DNA of 14,891 nucleotides from an uncultured bacterium (GTDB lineage Bacteria; Pseudomonadota; Gammaproteobacteria; Burkholderiales; Burkholderiaceae_F), in assembly GCA_905215795.1 (NCBI GenBank), contig CAJMRV010000023.1, positions 1-14,891 of the forward strand, given 5' to 3'. Positions 6,411 through 12,538 of this stretch are shown in pieces (position 1 is the stretch's first letter; the number at the start of each line of letters is the position of its first letter). The notes beneath the pieces are model-generated. The model was not told the origin of the DNA. It worked only from the letters and a program-made list of their open reading frames with translations, and ran no database searches. The translations under genes were made by a program, and so were the position numbers.

Positions 6411-7889
6411 ATGGCCCAGACTCAATTCCCCAAGCGTCGCGCGTTCGCGATGCAGAAACCCCGTCGCGAGGACCGTCGCGATGAATCCCGCATGACGGAG
6501 CGCCAGCGCGCCGCCCTCAAGCGGCAGCGCCAGCAGGCCCGCGAGGACCGCGAGAAGGGCGAGCTCACGCCCGGCGCCCGCATGGTCTCGACCCGCTCGG
6601 GCAAGGTCCGCATCACCAACCTGATCGTCGACGAGCTCACGCGCGCCCTCACGGTCATCCTCAAGCTCGATGGCCCGGCCGACGTGCTCATGAAGCTCTT
6701 CTTCAGGAGCAACCCCAAGCTCGGCATGCGCGACCGCGGCATCATCGCCGAGGCGATCTACCACTCGCTGCGCCACTACAGCTCGCTTCGCTGGGCCATG
6801 CGCCCGGTCCCCGTGGACCGCGCCCCGCGCCTGGCCGCCCTCGTCACGCTCGCCCGCCAGTACGGCATGGACGCCCTGAGCGAACAGACGATCGGCTCTG
6901 AGGCCGGCCCGCTCAAGAACGTCATGAATGCGCTCGAGACGCGTCTGGATTCGGCCCCCGCCCACGTGCGCGCCGAACTCCCGCAGTGGCTCTACGACCT
7001 GGTCGAGCACCAGTACGACGACACCGACAAGCTCTACCCGGCCATGCTCGAGGGGGCGCCCCTCGACCTGCGCGTGAACCTGCTCAAGGCCAACCGCGAC
7101 GAGGTCCTCGCCGAACTCGAAAAGAGCGGCGTGGAGGCCTATCCGACGCCCTACAGCCCCGACGGCATCCGCCTGCCCACCAAGCCGGGCCTCACCCGCT
7201 GGCCCGTCTACAAGGAAGGGCGCGTGGACGTCCAGGATGAGGGCAGCCAGCTCATCGCCCGCCTGCTCACGCCGCGCCGCCGCGAGATGATCTGCGACTT
7301 CTGCGCCGGCGCCGGCGGCAAGACGCTCGCCATGGGCGCGCTCATGCGCTCCACGGGCCGTCTCTACGCCTTCGACGTCAACGAGAAGCGCCTCGCCGGC
7401 CTCGCCCCGCGCATGCGCCGTGCCGGCCTCTCGAACGTGCATCCGATCGCGATCCGCAATGAACAGGACAACCGCGTCAAGCGCCTCAACGGCAAGTTCG
7501 ACCGCGTCCTGATCGACGCGCCCTGCACCGGCACGGGCACGTTCCGACGCAACCCCGACCTGAAGTGGCGCCTCTCCCCCGAGGAACTCGACCGCATCAA
7601 CGACATCCAGAAGAGCGTCCTCGAGCACGCCACCCGCCTCGTCAAGAAGGGCGGCCGCGTGGTCTACGCCACCTGCTCGATCCTGCGCCGCGAGAACCAG
7701 GAGGTCGTCGAGGCCTTCCTCGCCTCGCATCCGGGCTGGTCGCTCGTGCCCGCCCGCGAGGTCCTCGAGCAGCAGAACATCCGCTTCGACGAGGCCCAGT
7801 GGGAACGTTTCGGCGACTACTTCCAGATGCTCCCGCACGTGAACAACACCGACGGCTTCTTCGCCGCGGTGCTCCAGCGCGACGAGTGA
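6411..7889 (+). CDS. RsmB/NOP-family RNA (cytosine-5)-methyltransferase
   Basis: A SAM-dependent enzyme predicted to methylate C5 of cytosine in RNA, most likely rRNA. From the ATG at 6411 it has 492 residues. Residues 1-60 are very basic and low-complexity. A NusB-like helical segment follows (about 70-130, with NPKLGMRDRG at 101-110), then the Rossmann methyltransferase: motif I CDFCAGAGGKT (295-305), DAPCTGTGTFRRNPD with Cys372, and YATCS with Cys422, the usual catalytic nucleophile. The start is uncertain: neither this ATG nor the in-frame GTG at 6396 has a Shine-Dalgarno, and Met14 and Met28 are alternatives. The diverged N-terminal half suggests the second RsmB-like family of betaproteobacteria rather than RsmB itself, so I give no symbol. 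It stands alone and ends at a strong terminator. Confidence 0.9.
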   Translation: MAQTQFPKRRAFAMQKPRREDRRDESRMTERQRAALKRQRQQAREDREKGELTPGARMVSTRSGKVRITNLIVDELTRALTVILKLDGPADVLMKLFFRSNPKLGMRDRGIIAEAIYHSLRHYSSLRWAMRPVPVDRAPRLAALVTLARQYGMDALSEQTIGSEAGPLKNVMNALETRLDSAPAHVRAELPQWLYDLVEHQYDDTDKLYPAMLEGAPLDLRVNLLKANRDEVLAELEKSGVEAYPTPYSPDGIRLPTKPGLTRWPVYKEGRVDVQDEGSQLIARLLTPRRREMICDFCAGAGGKTLAMGALMRSTGRLYAFDVNEKRLAGLAPRMRRAGLSNVHPIAIRNEQDNRVKRLNGKFDRVLIDAPCTGTGTFRRNPDLKWRLSPEELDRINDIQKSVLEHATRLVKKGGRVVYATCSILRRENQEVVEAFLASHPGWSLVPAREVLEQQNIRFDEAQWERFGDYFQMLPHVNNTDGFFAAVLQRDE

Positions 7890-7950
7890 TCCCTCGTCCG
7901 TCCGGCGGCAGGCCCGCTTGAGCGGCCGCCGCGCGGAGAGCGGACATGAA

Positions 7951-7991
7951 GAAGGCCCGGGAACCGATCAACGGTTCCCGGGCCTTTCTTT
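7951..7991 (+). terminator. Intrinsic terminator after the methyltransferase gene
   Basis: A perfect 15-bp stem (7952-7966 with 7972-7986) with loop ATCAA is followed by TCTTT, about 60 bases past the stop codon. This is the expected form for a Rho-independent terminator on the plus strand. Confidence 0.85.
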
Positions 7992-8021
7992 CGAAGCCTT
8001 CTTGAAAAAGCGTCAAGTAGC

Positions 8022-8048
8022 AAAAAGCCCGACGGAGTCGGGCTTTTT
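8022..8048. terminator. Bidirectional terminator between convergent genes
   Basis: AAAAAGCCCGAC (8022-8033), loop GGA and GTCGGGCTTTTT (8037-8048) form a 12-bp stem with A- and T-runs on both sides, so it can work in both directions. It lies 20 bases past the rpmG stop and backs up the terminator at 7951-7991 on the plus strand. Confidence 0.9.
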
Positions 8049-8068
8049 CGCCGGAATGAAGAACTCAA

Positions 8069-8236
8069 TTACTTGAGCTTCGTTTCCTTGTAAACCACGT
8101 GCTTACGAGCCACCGGGTCGAACTTCGAGATTTCCATCTTGCCGGTGGAATTCTTCTTGTTCTTCGTGGTGGTGTAGAAGTGGCCGGTACCGGCCGTGGA
8201 TTCAAGCTTGATCTTTTCGCGAGCGCCTTTCGCCAT
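8069..8236 (-). CDS. rpmG: 50S ribosomal protein L33
   Basis: L33 is a small protein of the large ribosomal subunit near the E site. The 55-residue product begins MAKGAREKIKLESTAGTGHF and ends YKETKLK, nearly colinear with E. coli L33. It has no cysteine, so it is the zinc-independent (C-minus) form. The ATG at 8236 has AAGGGAG seven bases upstream. It follows rpmB by 20 bases on the same strand, the usual rpmB-rpmG pair, and a bidirectional terminator lies directly downstream. Strongly supported despite its small size. Confidence 0.97.
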   Translation of the reverse strand: MAKGAREKIKLESTAGTGHFYTTTKNKKNSTGKMEISKFDPVARKHVVYKETKLK

Positions 8237-8256
8237 GGTGAATCTCCCTTATCTAG

Positions 8257-8490
8257 TTAGATTTCGCCGCGGGCGCGGAGATCCGCTAAAACCGCATCGA
8301 TACCAATTTTGTCAATAGTGCGAAGGCCAGCCGTCGTGATACGCAAACGAACCCAGCGGTTTTCGCTTTCAACCCAGAAACGGCGATATTGCAGATTCGG
8401 CATGAAGCGACGCTTCGTTTTGTTGTTCGCATGCGAGACGTGATGGCCGACCATCGGCGCCTTACCGGTGACTTGACACACTCGTGCCAT
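8257..8490 (-). CDS. rpmB: 50S ribosomal protein L28
   Basis: L28 is a large-subunit protein needed for late 50S assembly. The 77-residue product (E. coli 78) starts MARVCQVTGKAPMVGHHVSH, contains the family sequence NNKTKRRFMPNLQ (25-37), and has one cysteine only, so it is the zinc-free form. The frame stays open upstream to 8556, but the conserved N-terminus and a GGAG six bases upstream fix the ATG at 8490. It is first in the two-gene rpmB-rpmG operon. A promoter with a consensus -10 lies about 90 bases upstream, at 8580-8608. Confidence 0.97.
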   Translation of the reverse strand: MARVCQVTGKAPMVGHHVSHANNKTKRRFMPNLQYRRFWVESENRWVRLRITTAGLRTIDKIGIDAVLADLRARGEI

Positions 8491-8788
8491 CTCTAACTCC
8501 AGTGAAAATTGAAACAATAATCCCGCGGAGCGCCGCGCCGGCCTGAGCCGGGACACCCCATCGAGCGGGAAAATACGAAATTATACGCCAGAATTCGTCA
8601 TAGGTCACGGCTGGACATGGCAAAACATGTTCCGACGTTGATTTCCCCACAGTGTCAGTACAGGGAATCCGATCCGCTGACGAAATACAGCGAAAGGAGG
8701 ATTTTACCCATTTTTGAGCCGCTTGTGTGCAGGAAAGGCCAAAAAACTTTAAAATTTTGGGAACTTTCTCATCTTTCGGGGGATTCCA
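8491..8788. other. Divergent region between rpmB and ispH, no gene seen
   Basis: Holds the rpmB promoter and leader and the upstream region of ispH. ACATG (8615-8619) and CATGT (8626-8630) form an inverted repeat just upstream of the rpmB -35. A GGAGG at 8696-8700 has no suitable start codon after it. AT-rich sequence at 8741-8758 includes TAAAAT (8750-8755), a possible ispH -10 without a well-placed -35. An open frame from 8617 runs into ispH in another frame and looks spurious. Confidence 0.55.
8580..8608 (-). promoter_or_regulatory. Predicted sigma-70 promoter for rpmB-rpmG
   Basis: Reading the minus strand: GTGACC (8608-8603, four of six consensus bases), a 17-base spacer and a perfect TATAAT (8585-8580). 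The start would be near 8573, about 80 bases before the rpmB ATG. This is the best-matching promoter in the window, fitting a highly expressed ribosomal protein operon. Confidence 0.7.
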
Positions 8789-9751
8789 GTGCAGATCATT
8801 CTGGCTCAACCACGCGGTTTCTGTGCGGGCGTGACCCGCGCGATCGCCATCGTCGAACGCGCTCTTGCCATTTACGGGGCACCCATCTACGTGCGTCACG
8901 AAATCGTGCACAACAAGACCGTGGTCGACGAGCTGCGCGCCCGCGGCGCCGTCTTCGTCGACGACCTCTCGGAGGTGCCCGCCGGCGCCACCGTCGTCTT
9001 CTCCGCCCACGGCGTGCCGAAGTCCGTCTCCGAGGAGGCCGAGCGCCGGGGGTTCCGCGTCTTCGACGCGACCTGCCCGCTTGTGAAGAAGGTCCACCGC
9101 GAGGTCTCCCGCATGCGCCATGAAGGCAAGCGCATCTTCATGATCGGCCACGCCGGCCATCCGGAGGTGGAGGGCACGATGGGGCAGGTCCCCGACGGAA
9201 TCGACCTCGTCGAGAGCGTCGAGGGCGTCGAGAAGCTCGCCCCGGCCGACGGCCGCGGGCTTGCCTACGTCACCCAGACGACGATCTCCGCGGACGACAG
9301 CCTCGGCATGATCGAGGCCCTGAAGCGCCGCTTCCCCGGCATCCACGAACCCAAGCAGCAGGACATCTGCTACGCCACCCAGAACCGTCAGGAGGCGGTC
9401 AAGCGTCTGGCCCGCTCGGGCGTGGACCTCATCCTCGTGATCGGCTCGGTGACGAGCTCGAACTCGAACCGCCTGCGTGAAGTGGCCGAACGCGAGGGGG
9501 CGAGGGCCTACCTCGTCGACACCGCCGAGCACGTCGACCTGGCGTGGTTCGACGGGGTGGAGCGCGTTGGCATCACCGCCGGCGCAAGCGCCCCCGAGGA
9601 GCTCGTCCAGGGTGTGGTGCGCTTCCTCGAGGAGAAGGCCGGGGCCGAACCCGCCACGGTCCTCGAGGGCGTCGAGGAGAACGTCGCCTTCCCGCTACCC
9701 AAGGGACTCTGGGAGAGCGACCTCGAAGAGGCCGGCAGGAAGGGGGAATGA
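8789..9751 (+). CDS. ispH: 4-hydroxy-3-methylbut-2-enyl diphosphate reductase
   Basis: IspH is the last enzyme of the MEP isoprenoid pathway. It reduces HMBPP to IPP and DMAPP with a [4Fe-4S] cluster. The product is 320 residues (E. coli 316). The three cluster cysteines are present: Cys12 in GFCAGV, Cys96 in ATCPLVKKVH and Cys194 in DICYATQNRQ. Active-site His41 (EIVHNK), His74 (SAHGVP), His124 and Glu126 (GHPEVEGTMGQ) and SVTSSNSNRL (220-229) are intact. The start is GTG at 8789, with GGGGGA just upstream and the family N-terminus MQIILAQPRGFCAGV. In many proteobacteria an FkpB-type isomerase gene precedes ispH; none is here. An 80-base gap with a GC hairpin separates it from the deacylase gene downstream. 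Confidence 0.97.
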   Translation: MQIILAQPRGFCAGVTRAIAIVERALAIYGAPIYVRHEIVHNKTVVDELRARGAVFVDDLSEVPAGATVVFSAHGVPKSVSEEAERRGFRVFDATCPLVKKVHREVSRMRHEGKRIFMIGHAGHPEVEGTMGQVPDGIDLVESVEGVEKLAPADGRGLAYVTQTTISADDSLGMIEALKRRFPGIHEPKQQDICYATQNRQEAVKRLARSGVDLILVIGSVTSSNSNRLREVAEREGARAYLVDTAEHVDLAWFDGVERVGITAGASAPEELVQGVVRFLEEKAGAEPATVLEGVEENVAFPLPKGLWESDLEEAGRKGE

Positions 9752-9764
9752 CCGCGTCTCCCCC

Positions 9765-9784
9765 GCGCCGGGTGTGCCCGGCGC
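9765..9784. terminator. GC hairpin after ispH
   Basis: GCGCCGGG (9765-9772) and CCCGGCGC (9777-9784) form a perfect 8-bp stem with loop TGTG, 13 bases past the ispH stop. No T-tract follows, so termination may be partial. The core resembles the hairpin at 1467-1502. Confidence 0.45.
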
Positions 9785-9831
9785 CTTCGCGGTCCGGAAA
9801 AAACACTGAAGAACAATAAAGGGAACACACC

Positions 9832-10326
9832 ATGTCCAAGGCACGACAACACGTCAGCATGACGCCCGCCACCCAGTGGCTCAAGGCCCACAAGATCGAT
9901 TTCGAAGAGAGCTCCTACGAGTACGAGGAGCACGGCGGCGCGGCTCAGGCGGCCCGCGAGCTCGGCGCCGACCCGCACTCGGTCGTCAAGACGCTCGTCA
10001 TGGAGGACGAGAAGAAGAAGCCCCTCGTCATCCTGATGCACGGGGACTGCGAGGTCTCCACGAAGAACCTCGCCCGCCAGGTGGGCGTGAAGTCCGTGGC
10101 CCCCTGCAAGCCCGACCAGGCCCAGAGGAACTCGGGCTACCAGGTCGGCGGGACGAGCCCGTTCGGCACCAAGAAGGCCATGCCGGTCTACGTTGAGAAG
10201 TCGATCCTCGATTTCGACCGCATCTGGATCAACGGCGGACGCCGCGGCTACCAGGTCAGGATCGACCCGAAGGTGCTCGTCGACGTGCTCGGCGCGACGC
10301 CCGTGGAGTGCGCGATCGAGGGCTGA
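9832..10326 (+). CDS. ybaK: YbaK/EbsC-type aminoacyl-tRNA deacylase (Cys-tRNA(Pro) deacylase)
   Basis: A trans-editing enzyme predicted to hydrolyse Cys-tRNA(Pro) mischarged by prolyl-tRNA synthetase. At 164 residues it matches E. coli YbaK (159). The essential lysine is Lys53 in VVKTLV. Family motifs are STKNLAR (76-82) and VGGTSPFGTKKAMPVYVE (104-121), whose GGTSPFG loop lines the pocket. The ATG at 9832 has AGGGA seven bases upstream; Met10 is an internal alternative. It sits 80 bases after ispH, probably partly co-transcribed, since no separate promoter is obvious. Three hairpins follow before the convergent tsaD. The family assignment is firm; specificity for cysteine rather than another amino acid is inferred from YbaK-like length and motifs. 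Confidence 0.93.
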   Translation: MSKARQHVSMTPATQWLKAHKIDFEESSYEYEEHGGAAQAARELGADPHSVVKTLVMEDEKKKPLVILMHGDCEVSTKNLARQVGVKSVAPCKPDQAQRNSGYQVGGTSPFGTKKAMPVYVEKSILDFDRIWINGGRRGYQVRIDPKVLVDVLGATPVECAIEG

Positions 10327-10351
10327 GGAACCCGTTTTTGAGACCTCTATG

Positions 10352-10390
10352 AGGAAGGGCCGCCTATATTTATATAGGCGGCCCTTCCTT
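10352..10390. terminator. Strong bidirectional terminator, 17-bp stem
   Basis: A perfect 17-bp stem (10352-10368 with 10373-10389) closes on a four-base loop, TTTA. It lies 25 bases after the deacylase stop and also faces tsaD from its downstream side. The plus side is followed by TTC rather than a long T-run, so the stem dominates. Confidence 0.85.
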
Positions 10391-10399
10391 CACCCGTCC

Positions 10400-10424
10400 C
10401 ATGGGCCTCCTTCGGAGGCCCATG
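10400..10424. terminator. Second hairpin between ybaK and tsaD
   Basis: CATGGGCCTCC (10400-10410) pairs perfectly with GGAGGCCCATG (10414-10424) around TTC. There is no T-run. It is the middle of three consecutive hairpins between the convergent genes. Confidence 0.5.
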
Positions 10425-10425
10425 C

Positions 10426-10453
10426 ACCCGGTCCGTACCGTACGGAGCCGGGT
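10426..10453. terminator. Third hairpin, overlapping the tsaD stop
   Basis: ACCCGG and TCCGTA (10426-10437) pair with TACGGA and CCGGGT (10441-10446 and 10448-10453) with a single bulged G at 10447. It overlaps the last base of the tsaD stop codon on the minus strand. It could be a 3'-end stem or a U-poor terminator. Confidence 0.45.
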
Positions 10454-11493
10454 CAGTCGAGGTTGAGTTTCGTGAGGTCCCAGCGCGGCTTCACCGAGAA
10501 GCCCTTGGCGAGGCCGAGCGCCTCCCTTTCTCCGGGCGTCATCGCCTCGAGGCGGGCGAGGCCGGCCACGGCGATCATGGCGCCGTTGTCGGTGCAGAGG
10601 CGCATCGGCGGGAAGAAGATCTCGCCGCCGCGGCGGCGCACTTCATGGGTGAGCCTCGCGCGGAGCTGCTTGTTGGCGGAGACGCCGCCCGCGACGACCA
10701 CGTTCTTGAGCCCCGTCTTCTTGAGGGCCTTGACGGTCTTGACGGCGAGCACGTCGACGAGCGCGTCGACGAAGCCGCGCGCGAGGTCGGCGCGGAACGT
10801 CTCGTCCTCGGGGTCCTCGGCCTGGCGCACGGCGGTGAGCACCGAGGTCTTCAGACCCGAGAAGCTCATGTCGAGCGTGGGGCTGTGGATCATCGGACGC
10901 GCGAGTTCGATGGCGCCGTGGCGTCCCTTCTCGGCGAGCGCGCTCACCTGGGGGCCGCCCGGGTAGCACATGCCGAGGAGCTGGGCCGTCTTGTCGAAGG
11001 CTTCGCCCGCGGCGTCGTCGAGGGTCTGGCCGAGCATTTCATAATGGCCGAAGCGTTCGACCTTCATGAACTGGGTGTGGCCGCCCGAGACGAGCAGGGC
11101 GAGGAATGGGAATTCGGGCGCCGGGTCGGCCAGGCGGGCCGCCAGGAGGTGTCCCTCGAGGTGGTGCACGCCGAGCACGGGCACGTCGAGCGCCCAGCCA
11201 ATCGCGTGGCCGAGGCTCGCGCCGACGAGCAGGGCGCCGGCCAGGCCGGGACCCTCCGTCACGGCGACGGCGTCGATGTCGGAACGCGTCTTGCCGGCCT
11301 TCTCGAGGACGGCGTCCACGAGGGCGATGCCGCGGCGGATGTGGTCGCGGCTGGCGAGTTCGGGGACCACGCCTCCGTAGGCGCGGTGCATGTCGATCTG
11401 CGAATGGAGCTGGTCGGCGAGGAGGCCCTGTTCGCTGTCGATCAGGGCGACGCCGGTCTCGTCGCAGGAAGATTCAATACCAAGTACGAGCAT
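10453..11493 (-). CDS. tsaD: tRNA N6-adenosine threonylcarbamoyltransferase (TsaD)
   Basis: TsaD transfers the threonylcarbamoyl group to A37 of ANN-decoding tRNAs, making t6A with TsaB, TsaC and TsaE. At 346 residues it has the usual bacterial length (E. coli 337). Motifs of the ASKHA/Kae1 fold are IESSCDETG (6-14), metal ligands His111 and His115 in HHLEGH, LLVSGGHTQ (133-141), DDAAGEAFDK (159-168), FSGLKTS (211-217), GGVSANKQLR (269-278) and Asp302 in CTDNGAMIA. The ATG at 11493 matches the family N-terminus MLVLGIESSCDET. It has no Shine-Dalgarno, and a TAAAAT ends only nine bases upstream, which suggests a leaderless or nearly leaderless mRNA. It is divergent from rpsU, a common arrangement in proteobacteria. 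Confidence 0.97.
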   Translation of the reverse strand: MLVLGIESSCDETGVALIDSEQGLLADQLHSQIDMHRAYGGVVPELASRDHIRRGIALVDAVLEKAGKTRSDIDAVAVTEGPGLAGALLVGASLGHAIGWALDVPVLGVHHLEGHLLAARLADPAPEFPFLALLVSGGHTQFMKVERFGHYEMLGQTLDDAAGEAFDKTAQLLGMCYPGGPQVSALAEKGRHGAIELARPMIHSPTLDMSFSGLKTSVLTAVRQAEDPEDETFRADLARGFVDALVDVLAVKTVKALKKTGLKNVVVAGGVSANKQLRARLTHEVRRRGGEIFFPPMRLCTDNGAMIAVAGLARLEAMTPGEREALGLAKGFSVKPRWDLTKLNLD

Positions 11494-11502
11494 AGTGATG
11501 GG

Positions 11503-11533
11503 ATTTTAAGCGTTTTGGCGGGCGAAGGTGCAA
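11503..11533 (-). promoter_or_regulatory. Predicted promoter for tsaD
   Basis: Reading the minus strand: TTGCAC (11533-11528), a 19-base spacer and TAAAAT (11508-11503). The spacer is longer than ideal. The -10 ends nine bases before the ATG, so transcription would begin one to three bases before the start codon. Confidence 0.4.
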
Positions 11534-11551
11534 AAAAAATCGGACTTCGGT

Positions 11552-11580
11552 TTGAAGTTTGCGTCCCGATGTGTCAAAAT
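11552..11580 (+). promoter_or_regulatory. Predicted promoter for rpsU
   Basis: TTGAAG (11552-11557), a 17-base spacer and CAAAAT (11575-11580) each match four of six consensus bases. The start would be near 11587, giving a leader of about 140 bases. A hairpin (CCCACCTTC at 11582-11590 with GAAGGTGGG at 11600-11608) overlaps the expected start and could be an operator or a 5'-end stem. Confidence 0.4.
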
Positions 11581-11633
11581 GCCCACCTTCACGGCTCCCG
11601 AAGGTGGGTTTGCCCTCGACAAGGGGGTCCCGC

Positions 11634-11717
11634 ATGAGCCTTCGCCGTGTCCTGCCCCTGCTCTTGCCCCGGAACCAGAGCACGGGCGTTTGGTTTTTCC
11701 GGGTGATGAAACAATAA
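11634..11717 (+). CDS. Putative 27-residue leader peptide upstream of rpsU
   Basis: An ATG at 11634 is preceded by AAGGGGG at six bases, a better ribosome binding site than several real genes here have. The frame runs 27 codons to TAA at 11715-11717, and the rpsU Shine-Dalgarno (GAGG) begins within four bases of that stop. The peptide starts MSLRRVLPLLLPR and ends VMKQ. Leucine, proline and arginine codons cluster in its first half. An imperfect 11-bp stem (11654-11687) inside the frame is followed by a T-rich stretch, so translation could influence an attenuator and couple to rpsU. I recognise no family. It may also be chance, as nothing about the peptide itself proves translation. Confidence 0.35.
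   Translation: MSLRRVLPLLLPRNQSTGVWFFRVMKQ
11654..11698 (+). terminator. Attenuator-like hairpin in the rpsU leader
   Basis: GCCCCTGCTCT (11654-11664) pairs with AGAGCACGGGC (11677-11687) with one C-C mismatch and a 12-base loop. It is followed by GTTTGGTTTTT (11688-11698), the form of an intrinsic terminator. It lies inside the putative leader ORF and about 30 bases before rpsU. Confidence 0.45.
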
Positions 11718-11728
11718 TCGAGGTTTTG

Positions 11729-11941
11729 ATGCCTACCATTCGCGTTAAAGAAAACGAACCGTTTGAAGTCGCTCTTCGTCGCTTCAAGCGCACCATTGAA
11801 AAGTCCGGCCTTCTCACGGAGCTCCGCGCCCGTGAATTCTATGAAAAGCCGACCGCCGAGCGCAAGCGCAAGAAGGCTGCCGCCATCAAGCGCCACTACA
11901 AGCGCCTCCGCAGCATGATGCTCCCCAAGAAGCTCTACTAA
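11729..11941 (+). CDS. rpsU: 30S ribosomal protein S21
   Basis: S21 is a small basic protein of the 30S subunit near the anti-Shine-Dalgarno region, important for initiation on natural mRNAs. The 70-residue product (E. coli 71) begins MPTIRVKENEPFEVALRRFK, contains EFYEKPTAERKRKKAAA (36-52), and ends LPKKLY. The same frame is open upstream to 11528, but the conserved N-terminus and GAGG five bases before the ATG fix the start at 11729. It is the first gene of the macromolecular synthesis cluster. An intrinsic terminator follows at once, so most transcripts should end there and S21 be made in excess over YqeY and DnaG. Confidence 0.97.
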   Translation: MPTIRVKENEPFEVALRRFKRTIEKSGLLTELRAREFYEKPTAERKRKKAAAIKRHYKRLRSMMLPKKLY

Positions 11942-11964
11942 TCGTAGACGGAGCGGTTCCGAAC

Positions 11965-12001
11965 GGGTTTCGAGGAAGTCTTTCCGCGAAACCCTTTTTT
12001 T
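11965..12001 (+). terminator. Intrinsic terminator between rpsU and yqeY
   Basis: GGGTTTCG (11965-11972) pairs with CGAAACCC (11987-11994). Inside it, after one A-G mismatch, GGAA pairs with TTCC around GTCT. Seven T follow (11995-12001). This is a textbook Rho-independent terminator in the position of the internal terminator known after rpsU in the E. coli rpsU-dnaG-rpoD operon. Confidence 0.92.
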
Positions 12002-12087
12002 CGCCCTGAACCGCACCCTTCAGGAAGGACGTTGTAGACTATCGGTACATCCGTCCACTCAACATCAAGAACAAAGAGAGGCTTATT

Positions 12088-12531
12088 TTGATCAAGGACC
12101 AAATCCGCGAAGACATGAAGTCGGCGATGCGTGAACACGACGCCGCCACCCTCGGCACGATCCGTCTGCTGCTCGCCGCCGTCAAGCAGCGTGAAGTCGA
12201 CGAACGAATCGAAGCCACCGACGACGTGGTGCTCGACGTGATCGCCAAGATGCTCAAGCAGCGCCGCGACTCCGTCGAACAGTACCGCAACGCCGGCCGC
12301 GAGGACCTCGCCTCCAAGGAGGAGGCCGAGATGACGGTCCTCAAGCGCTACATGCCCGAACCCCTCACCGACGAGGAGCTCCGCGCCCTCATCAACACGG
12401 TCGTCGAGGAACTCGGCGCCACCGGCATGGGCCAGATGGGCCGCGTCATGGGCGAGGTGAAGAACCGCGCCCAGGGCCGCGCCGACATGGGCAAGGTGAG
12501 CGGTCTCGTCAAGGCCCGCCTCACGGCCTGA
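12088..12531 (+). CDS. yqeY: GatB/YqeY domain-containing protein
   Basis: YqeY proteins resemble the C-terminal tRNA-binding tail of GatB, a subunit of the tRNA amidotransferase, but their own role is not settled. The product has 147 residues, the usual length. It begins MIKDQIREDMKSAMREHD and shows family sequences TIRLLLAAVKQREVD (24-38), MLKQRRDSVEQYRNAGR (54-70), LKRYMPEPLTDEEL (84-97) and GQMGRVMGEVKNRAQGRADMGKVS in the C-terminal helical part. The start is TTG at 12088, with AGAGG six bases upstream, and no ATG in frame gives a full domain. It lies between the rpsU terminator and dnaG, where many bacteria keep yqeY. No clear promoter is visible in the 86 bases after the terminator; read-through is one possible source. 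Confidence 0.93.
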   Translation: MIKDQIREDMKSAMREHDAATLGTIRLLLAAVKQREVDERIEATDDVVLDVIAKMLKQRRDSVEQYRNAGREDLASKEEAEMTVLKRYMPEPLTDEELRALINTVVEELGATGMGQMGRVMGEVKNRAQGRADMGKVSGLVKARLTA

Positions 12532-12538
12532 TGAAACG

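Noticed and set aside
6162..7838. A 558-codon minus-strand frame opposite the methyltransferase gene
   Set aside because: Low-complexity Gly/Ala/Glu/Val composition and no motif; the plus-strand protein has the full methyltransferase signature.
8617..9123. A 168-codon frame starting upstream of ispH
   Set aside because: It runs into ispH in another frame and becomes an Arg-rich shadow; it has no ribosome binding site and no domain.
11549..11577. Perfect TTGACA on the minus strand as a tsaD -35
   Set aside because: The hexamer is ideal, but positions 16-18 bases downstream give only CAAACC- or TCAAAC-like sequences, so it lacks a credible -10. Kept only as an alternative to the leaderless model.
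11528..11728. N-terminal extension of the rpsU frame by 67 codons
   Set aside because: S21 is about 70 residues and starts MPxIxVKENEPF, with a Shine-Dalgarno just before that ATG. The extension also reads through the predicted promoter and hairpins.
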